The notes under the pieces: generated by a model
Seen by the model: only the letters and a program-made list of their open reading frames with translations
Databases searched by the model: none
Told to the model about the DNA's origin: nothing
Assembly: GCA_001557035.1 (NCBI GenBank)
Contig: LSKJ01000761.1
Coordinates: 1-39,285 of the forward strand
Direction of reading: 5' to 3'
Length of the DNA: 39,285 nucleotides
From: Rhodospirillaceae bacterium CCH5-H10
Lineage (GTDB): Bacteria; Pseudomonadota; Alphaproteobacteria; Reyranellales; Reyranellaceae
Shown: piece by piece, positions 25,641 to 33,325 of the stretch
How the letters are laid out: every line of letters begins with the position of its first letter
How positions within the stretch are numbered: position 1 is the first letter of the stretch
Position numbers and translations under genes: made by a program

Positions 25641-26615
25641 TCAGTCGGCCCGGATGCCCGCGCCCTTGATGACCTCTTCCCACTTCTTGCGATCGGCCAT
25701 GATGGTCGCCTTGAACTCGGCGGGCGAGCCGATGATCGTGTCCATGCCACTTTCGGCGAAGCGCTTCTGGACTTCGGGCTTGGCGACCGCTCCGCGCAGC
25801 GCCTTGTTCCAGTAGTCGGTCAGGTTGGCCGGCAGGGCCTTCGGCCCGAACACGCCGAACCAGTTCACCACCTCGAACCCCGGCAGGTATTTCGAGATCA
25901 GCGGCAAGTTCGGAAACATGGGGGAAGGCTTGGGCGATCCGAAAGCCACGGGAATGAGCCCGCCGCCGTTAATCTGTCCCAGGAACTCCGGCATGTTGCC
26001 GAACATCATGTCGCAATTGCCGGAAATCATGTCCTGGATTGCGGGCGCACCGCCGCGATACGGCACGTGCAGGATGTTGATGCCGGCCATCTTCTTGAAC
26101 AGTTCGGCGGCAAGATGCTGCGAGGTGCCGTTGCCCGCCGACGCATAGGTGAGCTTGCCGGGATTCTTCTTGGCGAAGTCGATGATCTCCGGAACCGTCC
26201 GGTACTGCATGTGCTTGCCGACGACCAGCATGTTGGTGACGCCGGCGATGTTGGCGATCGGCGTCAGATCGGTGTCGACGTTGATCGGCAATTTCTGCCC
26301 CGGCATCACCGGCGACACGCACATCGCGGCCATGGCGGCGAGGCCGATGGTGCGCCCGTCCGGCGCCGCGTTGGCCACGATCTCGTTGGCGATGAAGCCG
26401 CTGGCGCCGGTCTTGGTGTCCACGATCACCTTCTGGCCGACCTCGGACGTCGCCGCTTCCGCGAGGATGCGGCACAACAGATCGGCCGTCCCGCCCGGCG
26501 CGAAGCCGCAGAGAAAGCGAACGTCTCCGGCAAGCGACTGTGCGCGTGCCGGCGCCCCGGTCATCGCGCCAAGCAAGGCTGCCGCACCCGCGGCCGTGAA
26601 AGTTCTACGTTGCAT
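25641..26615 (-). CDS. Bug/TctC-type solute-binding protein (first copy)
   Basis: A 324-residue periplasmic receptor of the tripartite tricarboxylate transporter type. The signal has an RR pair (MQRRTFTAAGAAALLG), suggesting Tat export. The body has FAPGGTADLLCRILAEAA, the NIDTDL-like mid-region, LHVPYRGGAPAIQDMISGNC and the C-terminal GSPAEFKATIMADRKKWEEV. No TctA/TctB membrane genes are nearby. Solitary Bug proteins are frequent in such bacteria and may pair with distant transporters or act as sensors. It is 3 bp upstream of the hydrolase gene, so the ligand may be that enzyme's substrate. Confidence 0.9.
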   Translation of the reverse strand: MQRRTFTAAGAAALLGAMTGAPARAQSLAGDVRFLCGFAPGGTADLLCRILAEAATSEVGQKVIVDTKTGASGFIANEIVANAAPDGRTIGLAAMAAMCVSPVMPGQKLPINVDTDLTPIANIAGVTNMLVVGKHMQYRTVPEIIDFAKKNPGKLTYASAGNGTSQHLAAELFKKMAGINILHVPYRGGAPAIQDMISGNCDMMFGNMPEFLGQINGGGLIPVAFGSPKPSPMFPNLPLISKYLPGFEVVNWFGVFGPKALPANLTDYWNKALRGAVAKPEVQKRFAESGMDTIIGSPAEFKATIMADRKKWEEVIKGAGIRAD

Positions 26616-26737
26616 TCTTGTTTCCTCCCTGTGTTGGGAGAAAGCCTAGCATAATTCCTGCGAGAGCCAGCCCCTTCGCCACAATCCGCCGGCCTGCCGG
26701 GTTCGGGGATCCCCGGGGCGAACGACCTCGCCCAAAC

Positions 26738-26763
26738 GGCCCGCCTCGCCAAGGAGGCGGGCC
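26738..26763 (-). terminator. GC-rich hairpin after the NIPSNAP gene, possible terminator
   Basis: GGCCCGCCTC and GAGGCGGGCC form a perfect 10-bp stem around a 6-base loop, 18 bases beyond the stop codon of the leftward gene ending at 26782. No U tract follows on either strand, so intrinsic termination is uncertain; it could instead stabilise the 3' end. The surrounding 26616-26781 gap shows nothing else. Confidence 0.4.
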
Positions 26764-26781
26764 TCAAGGCGGAGTGAGGTC

Positions 26782-27108
26782 CTACTGGACGGACGAGAAG
26801 GCCGTCGGCGTCAGCATCTGCACCGAGACGTTCTCGACGATCGCACCGTCCTTCTCCGTTTCGGCGCGCTTGGCCAGCCACTCCGGATCGGCGGCGAAGG
26901 CGTTCCACTTCTTCTCGCGGTCGGCCAGCGATTCCCAGGCGAGGAAATAGGTCAGCTCCTGGTTCGACTCGCCGATCAGCGTCGTGAAGAAGCCAGCCTG
27001 CTTGATGCCGTGCCGCTCCCAGATCTTGAGCGTGATGGTGTTGAAGCGATTGAGCAGCGCCGGGAGACGACCCGGCACGCACCTGTAGACACGCATTTCG
27101 TAGATCAT
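26782..27108 (-). CDS. NIPSNAP family protein
   Basis: A 108-residue ferredoxin-like (dimeric alpha/beta barrel) protein of the NIPSNAP family. The opening MIYEMRVYRCVPGRLPALLN, WERHGIKQAGFFTTLIG and LTYFLAWESLADREKKWNAF are textbook. The ATG at 27108 is preferred because GGGGAG lies 8 bases upstream; an ATG at 27114 is too close to it. Biochemical roles of bacterial members are mostly unknown; they often accompany catabolic genes. It follows the MBL-fold gene by 13 bp. Confidence 0.88.
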   Translation of the reverse strand: MIYEMRVYRCVPGRLPALLNRFNTITLKIWERHGIKQAGFFTTLIGESNQELTYFLAWESLADREKKWNAFAADPEWLAKRAETEKDGAIVENVSVQMLTPTAFSSVQ

Positions 27109-27121
27109 CGTCATCTCTCCC

Positions 27122-28009
27122 CTAGAATTGCCCGCCGAAGCGCGGCACGAACCCATCGCCCTTGTGGTCGATGTGGCAACTGAACGGCGCCCCGAAGTGG
27201 CATGGCATCAGCCGCGCACCGCTGCCGGCGCAATGCTCCAGCGCCGCGCGCCGGCTCTTGCGCGCACCGACGCCATCGGCGCAGGCGAAGCTGTTCCACT
27301 CGGGATGATAGACCTGCAGCGCATGGTGAAGGATGTCGCCGCAGAACAGCGCCTTCTCGCCGCGCGATTCGAACTTGATGGCGATGGTACCCGGCGTATG
27401 GCCCGGCGCCGGCTCGACCTTCAGGTTCTCGTCGAGCTGCGCGGCGCCATCGACCATCTGCGTCAGCCCCGCCTCCACGACCGGCAGTACGGAGTCGCGG
27501 AACGAGCCCGCATTCACCGGCCCGGTCGCGGGATCGCTATCGAGCTTCAGGTAGTGATCATAGTCGGCACGGCTGAAGACGTACTTGGCATTCTTGAATG
27601 TCGGCACCCATTTGCCGTTCTCGAGCCGCGTGTTCCAGCCGACATGATCGACATGGAGATGGGTGCACATGACCATGTCGATCTGGTCGGGCTCGACGCC
27701 GGCCGCCTTCAGCCGCTCGAGATACTTCGTCTCCATCAGGTGCCACTTCGGCCGATGGGGACGCGACTTGTGATTGCCGACGCAGGTATCGATCAGGATC
27801 GTCTTCCCGCCGATCTTCAGCAGCCAGCTATGGACGCTCAGCTTCAGGAAGGCAGAAGCCTCGTCATAGTGAGCCGGCACGAGCCAGCTGCGATGGCGCT
27901 CGACGACGGCGGGATCCCAGTCGGGAAAGAAAGCCCTGGCGTCGAAGTTCGGCTCGTAACTTTCCTCGATGCGCACGGCCGTACCGGCGCCGAGATTGAC
28001 CTCAACCAT
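27122..28009 (-). CDS. MBL-fold metallo-hydrolase
   Basis: A 295-residue metallo-beta-lactamase-fold enzyme. The zinc motif THLHVDHVGW has His117, His119, Asp121 and His122; further ligands fall in EPAPGHTPG and the later FCGDILHH segment. The general form (ILIDTCVGNHK, FSRADYDHY) is that of lactonase/esterase-like members such as quorum-quenching AHL lactonases, but that activity is not established by these motifs. The ATG at 28009 has GGAGG 8 bases upstream, and that site sits in a hairpin (28019-28038). It is the first gene of the leftward MBL-NIPSNAP pair. Confidence 0.9.
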   Translation of the reverse strand: MVEVNLGAGTAVRIEESYEPNFDARAFFPDWDPAVVERHRSWLVPAHYDEASAFLKLSVHSWLLKIGGKTILIDTCVGNHKSRPHRPKWHLMETKYLERLKAAGVEPDQIDMVMCTHLHVDHVGWNTRLENGKWVPTFKNAKYVFSRADYDHYLKLDSDPATGPVNAGSFRDSVLPVVEAGLTQMVDGAAQLDENLKVEPAPGHTPGTIAIKFESRGEKALFCGDILHHALQVYHPEWNSFACADGVGARKSRRAALEHCAGSGARLMPCHFGAPFSCHIDHKGDGFVPRFGGQF

Positions 28010-28018
28010 CCCTGCCAC

Positions 28019-28038
28019 CTCCCCTGTTTGCAGGGGAG
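28019..28038 (-). promoter_or_regulatory. Hairpin overlapping the Shine-Dalgarno of the MBL-fold gene
   Basis: On the minus strand, CTCCCCTG and CAGGGGAG form a perfect 8-bp stem with a CAAA loop. The 3' arm contains most of the GGGGAGG ribosome-binding sequence of the gene starting at 28009, so folding would hide it. This could control translation. The sequence also resembles short dispersed GC-rich intergenic repeats of alphaproteobacteria, so it may be a passive repeat. Confidence 0.45.
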
Positions 28039-28094
28039 CTTAGCGGTGCGGGGCCGGTGCGGGAAAGGCGTCCGTTTCGCGTCCCGCGTTGCCG

Positions 28095-28403
28095 TCAGAA
28101 CGGCAGACGCGAGGCGTCGACGCGCTCGACGTGGCGGTGCGTGAGCGCCGCAATGCCAGCTCCTCCGAGCGGCACCACGATGGCAAGCGCGATGAAGTGG
28201 ACGCCGAGCAGCCACGGCTCGAACAGACCGGGCATCATGTGTCCCACCGTCACCGTCGAGACGAAGAACAGGACGGCAAAGCTCGCCCCCGCGAGCAACC
28301 CACCCAGCATCACGAGAAGAAGCGAAGCCGTCAGCGATCGTCCGATGAGATAGCTCGCCGCGAAAGCGGCACTGGCGGCAACAAGCGCTGTAACAGTTTC
28401 CAT
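28095..28403 (-). CDS. Small membrane protein, unknown function
   Basis: A 102-residue protein with about three membrane helices (roughly 4-20, 25-52 and 64-88) and a short basic/His-containing C-terminus (THRHVERVDASRLPF). The ATG at 28403 has GGAGGGG 7 bases upstream, making it much the better start, although the frame is open to 28514. I do not recognise a family. It is divergent from the amidase gene at 28513 and stands alone before the MBL-fold gene (85 bp gap). Confidence 0.65.
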   Translation of the reverse strand: METVTALVAASAAFAASYLIGRSLTASLLLVMLGGLLAGASFAVLFFVSTVTVGHMMPGLFEPWLLGVHFIALAIVVPLGGAGIAALTHRHVERVDASRLPF

Positions 28404-28512
28404 CACGTAGCCCCTCCAATACGCTCTCGACTTAGGAGAAATCAGAGTCGACACTGCATCGTCATCCTCACTCTGAAACATCCAATGTTCGTCGAGAACC
28501 GACCAATTGCGC

Positions 28513-29934
28513 ATGTCTGACTCTGCATTCGACTGGCTTTCCGCAGCGGAACTCTCAAAACTCTTCGCGCGCCGTCAGGCGTCTCCCGTCGAGATCGTCG
28601 ACGCGATGTTGAAGCGTGCATCGGCGCTGCAACCTCATCTCAATGCGTTCGTGCTGATCGATGCGGAAGGCGCGCAAAGTGCCGCAAAGGCTGCAGAATC
28701 GCGCTGGCAGAAAGGCGAACCGCTCTCGCCGTTCGACGGGATTCCGACGACGATCAAGGACACGACGAACGTAAAGGGCTGGCCGACGCGTCTCGGATCG
28801 CATTCGACGGATGAGACTCCGGCCATCGAGAACGCCGCCGTCGTCGACCGGTTCCTTGCCGGGGGCATGATTATTCTTGGCAAGACAACGACGCCCGAGT
28901 TCGGCTGGAAGGCTCTGACTGACTCGCCTCTCCAGGGCACGACACGCAATCCGTGGAATCTCGCCCACTCGCCCGGCGGCTCGTCCGGCGGCGCCTCGGC
29001 GCTCACGGCGGCGGGCGTCAATCCATTCAACCATGGCAACGACGGCGGCGGCTCGATCCGCATCCCCGCCGCCCATACCGGCCTCGTCGGACTGAAGCCG
29101 TCCTATGGACGCATCCCGCAATCGCCGGCCGATGCGCCCTTCGCCGACGTGATCAGCCAGGGCGTGCTGGCGCGCTCGGTGCTCGACACCGCGATGGCGC
29201 TGAATCTCACGGCCGGTCCCGATCCGCGCGACTGGCGGTCGCTGCCCGGCGACCCGCGCGACTACACGGTCGGCCTCGACGCCGGCGTGCGCGGCTGGAA
29301 GATCGGCCTCAGCCTCGACCTCGGCCACGTGAAGGCCGATCCCGAAGTACGCGACCTCATCGTCGCCGCGGCGAAGCGCTTCGAGGATCTCGGCGCGCAT
29401 GTCGAGGAGGTCGGCCCGATGTTCGAGCCGCTGCAGCAGCATTTCGAACCGTTGTGGATCGGCAGCTTCGCCACGCGGTTCCGCCAGATCCCGACGCAGC
29501 TTCACGACAAGCTCGATCCGGGCCTGCGCGCGCTTGCCGAGAAGGGCCTGTCGATCACCCTCGCCGACTATGCCCGCGCCTACGAAGCCAAGAGCAAACT
29601 CGCGCGTGACCTCGCGCTCTGGCATCGCAACTACGATCTGCTGCTCGCGCCCGTCACGCCGACCGCCGCGCCGCCGGCGAAGACGCTCTACAATTCCGAA
29701 GCGTTCCCGCGCTGGACCAAGGGTGCACCCTACACCCTGCCCTGCAATCTCACCGGACAACCCGCCGCCTCGATGCCGGCGGGTCTCACCGGCGCCGGCC
29801 TGCCGGTCGGCCTGCAGATCATCGGCCCACCGCGCGCGGACGAGATCGTGCTGCGGGCGATGCGCGCCTACGAGAGCGCCAGCGGCTGGACCTGGCCGCA
29901 GCCGCGCGTGCTGGAGACACTTCGGGGATTGTGA
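28513..29934 (+). CDS. Amidase signature (AS) family enzyme
   Basis: A 473-residue amidase. The catalytic triad Ser-cisSer-Lys is visible: Lys82 in IPTTIKDTTNVKG, Ser157 in the HSPGGSSGGASAL loop, and nucleophile Ser181 in NDGGGSIRIPAAHTGLVG. Length is normal. Family members hydrolyse aliphatic or aromatic amides, or act in tRNA amidation; no gatB/gatC partner is present and the C-terminus resembles stand-alone amidases. It starts 109 bp from the divergent small membrane gene and converges on the gene ending at 29946. The natural amide is unknown. Confidence 0.93.
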   Translation: MSDSAFDWLSAAELSKLFARRQASPVEIVDAMLKRASALQPHLNAFVLIDAEGAQSAAKAAESRWQKGEPLSPFDGIPTTIKDTTNVKGWPTRLGSHSTDETPAIENAAVVDRFLAGGMIILGKTTTPEFGWKALTDSPLQGTTRNPWNLAHSPGGSSGGASALTAAGVNPFNHGNDGGGSIRIPAAHTGLVGLKPSYGRIPQSPADAPFADVISQGVLARSVLDTAMALNLTAGPDPRDWRSLPGDPRDYTVGLDAGVRGWKIGLSLDLGHVKADPEVRDLIVAAAKRFEDLGAHVEEVGPMFEPLQQHFEPLWIGSFATRFRQIPTQLHDKLDPGLRALAEKGLSITLADYARAYEAKSKLARDLALWHRNYDLLLAPVTPTAAPPAKTLYNSEAFPRWTKGAPYTLPCNLTGQPAASMPAGLTGAGLPVGLQIIGPPRADEIVLRAMRAYESASGWTWPQPRVLETLRGL

Positions 29935-29945
29935 GGGCGCGCCCG

Positions 29946-30449
29946 TCAGGCCGGGCGCGAGACCTTGTCGGCCTTCGGGCGAACGACGCGCAGGGCAATG
30001 ACCAGGACGCGATAGCCGAGGAAGCCGGCGCAGAGCGCACTGCCCGCCGCGATGTATCCCGGCTCGATCAGCGCTTCGCCCATCATCGCCGACGAGAAGT
30101 CGATGATGGACAGGGCGACGAGAATGAGAGCGGCGACGAGTCCATCGACCGTCGCCGGCAGCGACACCAGCCCCGATTCCCGGTTCGACTGCACGCTCAG
30201 CATCCATCCGCGAATACGGCCGATCACCGAGCCCACCGCGAAGGCCACGACCCAGAGAATGTCGAACAGGAAGCTCGCCTCGAACACGCCGGCGAGCAGC
30301 ATCAGGGCCGCCAGCACCGCAAAGCCGCCTGGCAGTGCGACCCGTCCCAATGTCGTGACGCCGCCACGCGACTGCATCGCCATCGTCCAGAGGCAAAGAG
30401 CGGCGAACAGAAGCGTAAGGCCGTTCGCCAGGCTGAGGGCCGAAACCAT
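29946..30449 (-). CDS. Inner-membrane protein with five helices, unknown function
   Basis: A 167-residue hydrophobic protein with about five membrane helices (roughly 5-25, 38-57, 59-78, 102-120 and 130-155) and a basic C-terminus (RVVRPKADKVSRPA). The start is uncertain: the ATG at 30449 begins at a hydrophobic helix but lacks a Shine-Dalgarno sequence, and the frame remains open further upstream, past an ATG near 30597. No family was recognised. It is convergent with the amidase gene and divergent from the secreted-protein gene at 30618. Confidence 0.55.
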   Translation of the reverse strand: MVSALSLANGLTLLFAALCLWTMAMQSRGGVTTLGRVALPGGFAVLAALMLLAGVFEASFLFDILWVVAFAVGSVIGRIRGWMLSVQSNRESGLVSLPATVDGLVAALILVALSIIDFSSAMMGEALIEPGYIAAGSALCAGFLGYRVLVIALRVVRPKADKVSRPA

Positions 30450-30617
30450 GAGCGGAGGAAACGACACGGCGCGCGGCGAGTAAAGCGCTGAGGCTGCACA
30501 AGCACTGTCGGGGAGAGGTTTTTCCGCTTCAGCCCACGAGAAATTGAGTGGGCCTGCCGGGCTCTGAAAGTCAGGATGCAGCGTGTCGGAGTACATAAGA
30601 ATCGGGGAGAAATCGAC

Positions 30618-31298
30618 ATGACGGCCAGATCGAAGTTCGCGGCGCTCGGCGTTTCCACGCTTTTGCTGGTTGGTTCTGCCACGTCGTCGCAGGCCCAGCA
30701 GACGCCGCCGCAATTTCCCAACATGACCTTCTTCATCACCAGTGTAGGCGGCCCGCAGGGTGCCAACTTCGGCGGGCTCGAGGGCGCGGACCGGCATTGC
30801 CAGACGCTGGCCGCCAAGGCGGGCGCCGGCGGCAAGACCTGGCGGGCCTATCTCAGTACCCAGGCGGTCGGCGGCGCGACCGCGGTCAACGCCCGGGATC
30901 GCATCGGCAAGGGACCGTGGGTGAATGCCACCGGCGTGCAGATCGCGGCGAGCGTCGAGGACCTGCACTCGGACAACAACAAACTGACGGCCGCAACCAG
31001 CGTCGCGGAAACCGGCAGGCTGATCCCCAGCCGGCTCTACACGGTGAACCAGCACGACATCCTCACTGGCACGCAGGCCGACGGCACCGCCTTCCCGCCG
31101 GACAAGGACATGACCTGCGGCAACTGGACGAAGAACGGCGAGGGCAGCGCCATGGTCGGTCATACCGATCGCATGGGCCTGCGCGACGATGCGCCGTCCA
31201 AGTCGTGGAACACGTCGCACCCGTCGCGGGGCTGCGACCTGCCTTCGCTGGTGGCGACCGGCGGCGCAGGCCTGCTCTACTGCTTCGCGGCGAACTGA
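30618..31298 (+). CDS. Secreted lectin-fold-like protein (DUF1554-like pattern)
   Basis: A 226-residue exported protein. The signal peptide ends about residue 26 (SATSSQA). The mature part opens with MTFFITSVGGPQGANFGGLE then GADRHCQTLA, a pattern I associate with DUF1554/C-type-lectin-fold secreted proteins (FVTS..-GGL-GAD..C). Four cysteines (61, 167, 206, 222) could form two disulfides, and the chain ends LLYCFAAN as such folds often do. GGGGAGA precedes the ATG. A 12-bp-stem hairpin follows the stop codon. It is monocistronic, and its binding partner or ligand is unknown. Confidence 0.7.
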   Translation: MTARSKFAALGVSTLLLVGSATSSQAQQTPPQFPNMTFFITSVGGPQGANFGGLEGADRHCQTLAAKAGAGGKTWRAYLSTQAVGGATAVNARDRIGKGPWVNATGVQIAASVEDLHSDNNKLTAATSVAETGRLIPSRLYTVNQHDILTGTQADGTAFPPDKDMTCGNWTKNGEGSAMVGHTDRMGLRDDAPSKSWNTSHPSRGCDLPSLVATGGAGLLYCFAAN

Positions 31299-31308
31299 TC
31301 CGACGCAG

Positions 31309-31341
31309 GCGGCGCCGGTCATCACCGGCGCCGCCGTTTCG
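31309..31341 (+). terminator. Strong GC hairpin, probable terminator (possibly bidirectional)
   Basis: GGCGGCGCCGGT and ACCGGCGCCGCC form a perfect 12-bp stem with a CATC loop, then GTTTC. It lies 10 bases after the stop at 31298 and 10 bases before the end of the leftward gene at 31351, so it can serve both converging transcripts. The short T run makes it somewhat weak by classical rules. Confidence 0.65.
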
Positions 31342-31350
31342 ATAGGGAGA

Positions 31351-32325
31351 TCAGGCGTCGGGCTTGACGCCGGCGGTCGTGATGACCTTCTCCCACTTGT
31401 CGATCTCGTTCTGCAGGAACTTGCCCGTATCGGCCGGCGTGGCGCCGACCGGAATGACGGCCTGCTCGGCGAGGCGCTTGCGCAGAGCCTCGTCCTTGAG
31501 GGCGCGTCCCACTTCCACCGACATCTTGTCGACGATGTCCTTCGGCGTACCGGCCGGCGCAAGGAACATCACCCAGGTCGAGGATTCGATCAGCGGCCCG
31601 CCCGACTCCACGATGGTCGGCACTTCCTCGACGCCCGGCACGCGATCTTTCGCCAGCATGGCCAGCGCGCGGATCTTGCCGGCCCGGACCTGGGCCATCA
31701 CGCCGATCGGCGCGTCGATCAACATCTGGATGTTGCCCGAAGCGAGATCGGCCAGGGCCGGCGCCGTGCCCTTGTACGGAACGTGCACCATGTCCGTGCC
31801 CGTCACCTGCTTCATCAGTTCGCTGGTGAGGTGCGCGGCGGCGCCGACGCCGGAAGAACCGAACGAGATCTTGCCCGGATTCTTCTTGGCGTACTCGATC
31901 AATTCCTTGACGTTCTTCACCGGCAGGTCGTTGGTGACCGTGATGATGAGCGGCGCGACGCCGACCAGCGACACCGGCTCGAAGCCCTTCACCGGATCGA
32001 ACTTCAGCTTGCCGGCATAGAGCGTCTTGTTGGCCGCATGGGCCGCGATCACGGTCAGGAAGGTGTAGCCGTCGGGCGCCGCGTTGGCGACGATCTCGGC
32101 GCCGATCAGCGAGTTGGCACCGGGCTTGTTGTCGACCACGAAGGTCTGGCCGACGTTCATCTTCTCGAGCGTGAGACGCGTGGTCACGTCGGTCAGGCCG
32201 CCGGCCGTGTAGGGCACGACCCAGCGGATCGGCTTGTTGGGCCAGGCCTGGGCGCGCGCGGCGCCCGGAATCAGGGCAGCCGCCGCCGTGGCCGCGAGCG
32301 CCGTGCGGCGATTGATCGTCTTCAT
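31351..32325 (-). CDS. Bug/TctC-type solute-binding protein (second copy)
   Basis: A 324-residue periplasmic receptor. The signal peptide has a twin-arginine start (MKTINRRTALAATAAAALIP) and cleaves near ARAQA. The mature start WPNKPIRWVVPYTAGGLTDV is the classic Bug opening; VHVPYKGTAPALADLASGNI and VGATPADTGKFLQNEIDKWE are also diagnostic. As with the copy at 25641 there is no TctA/TctB gene nearby. It lies 25 bp after the SDR gene in the same direction, so the receptor and the dehydrogenase are probably co-expressed. Confidence 0.92.
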   Translation of the reverse strand: MKTINRRTALAATAAAALIPGAARAQAWPNKPIRWVVPYTAGGLTDVTTRLTLEKMNVGQTFVVDNKPGANSLIGAEIVANAAPDGYTFLTVIAAHAANKTLYAGKLKFDPVKGFEPVSLVGVAPLIITVTNDLPVKNVKELIEYAKKNPGKISFGSSGVGAAAHLTSELMKQVTGTDMVHVPYKGTAPALADLASGNIQMLIDAPIGVMAQVRAGKIRALAMLAKDRVPGVEEVPTIVESGGPLIESSTWVMFLAPAGTPKDIVDKMSVEVGRALKDEALRKRLAEQAVIPVGATPADTGKFLQNEIDKWEKVITTAGVKPDA

Positions 32326-32350
32326 GTCTTTTCCTTTTCCCGGTTTGTCT

Positions 32351-33250
32351 TCAGTCCAGATCGAGGCCGTTCATCCCGGCATTCTTGCGTGCCTTCTTCG
32401 CGATCTCGCTCAGCACCTTGCCGGCCTGCACCGGATCCATGATCTGCTCGACCGTGGGGCCCTTATGCCAGCCCTCGGCGACGGCGAAAATGCCGTTTCC
32501 GGCCTGGAAGACACGGCCCGTGACCTCGCGGCTGTCCTCGCTCACCAGCCAGGTGGCGACGGGCGCGATCCACTTCGGATCGCGGCGCTTCTTATCCTCC
32601 TCCGTGTATTCCCGCAGGTCCTCGGTCATGCGCGTGAAGGCCGACGGCGAGATCGAGTTCACCGTGACTCCGTAGCGGGCGAGTTCGCGCGCGGCGATGA
32701 TGGTGAAGGAGGCGATGCCGGCCTTGGCCGCGCCGTAGTTGGTCTGGCCGATATTGCCGTAGATGCCCGAGACCGACGTCGTCGTGATGATGCGCGCGTC
32801 GACCGGGCCGCCCTTCAGCTTGGCCTGGTCGCGCCAGTAGGCGGTCGCATGGCGGGCGGGCGCGAAGGTGCCCTTGAGATGCACCTTGATGACGGCGTCC
32901 CACTCGTCCTCGCTCATGTTCACGAGCATGCGATCGCGCAGGATGCCGGCGTTGAGCACGATGGCGTCGAGCTTGCCGAACGCCTCGACCGCCTGGTCGA
33001 TCATGTGCTTGGCGCCGTTCCAGTCCGAGACGTCGTCGCCGTTGGCCACAGCCTCGCCGCCCATCGCCTTGATTTCGTTAACGACCTGCTGGGCGGGGCC
33101 GACATCGTTGCCCTTGCCGGCTCGGTCGCCGCCGAGGTCGTTCACGACCACCTTGGCGCCGTGCTCGGCCAGCATCAGGCAATGTTCCCGGCCGACGCCA
33201 CGGGCGCCGCCCGTCACGATCGCAACCCGTCCCTCGCACAATCTCGCCAT
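32351..33250 (-). CDS. SDR family dehydrogenase (MFE-2-like)
   Basis: A 299-residue short-chain dehydrogenase. Cofactor motif TGGARGVG (13-20), NAG (100-102) and catalytic Tyr172/Lys176 (NYGAAKAG) with Ser159 or Ser161 are intact. Asp38 in VVVNDLGGD favours NAD(H). The long insert after that strand (GDRAGKGNDVGPAQQVVNEI) is the mark of the (3R)-hydroxyacyl-CoA dehydrogenase part of type 2 multifunctional enzyme, suggesting a beta-oxidation-like step. GGGAGGGAGCA precedes the ATG. The C-terminal approximately 50 residues are helical and Lys-rich. Confidence 0.92.
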   Translation of the reverse strand: MARLCEGRVAIVTGGARGVGREHCLMLAEHGAKVVVNDLGGDRAGKGNDVGPAQQVVNEIKAMGGEAVANGDDVSDWNGAKHMIDQAVEAFGKLDAIVLNAGILRDRMLVNMSEDEWDAVIKVHLKGTFAPARHATAYWRDQAKLKGGPVDARIITTTSVSGIYGNIGQTNYGAAKAGIASFTIIAARELARYGVTVNSISPSAFTRMTEDLREYTEEDKKRRDPKWIAPVATWLVSEDSREVTGRVFQAGNGIFAVAEGWHKGPTVEQIMDPVQAGKVLSEIAKKARKNAGMNGLDLD

Positions 33251-33325
33251 TGCTCCCTCCCGTCTTTTGCGTGTCTGAAACCCGTCGTCCTGGGCTAGTC
33301 TAGCGGGGCTCACAGGAGGATCGCC

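Noticed and set aside
28555..30501. A 648-codon minus-strand frame opposite the amidase gene
   Set aside because: It is antisense to an amidase with a complete catalytic triad, has no domain and has biased composition.
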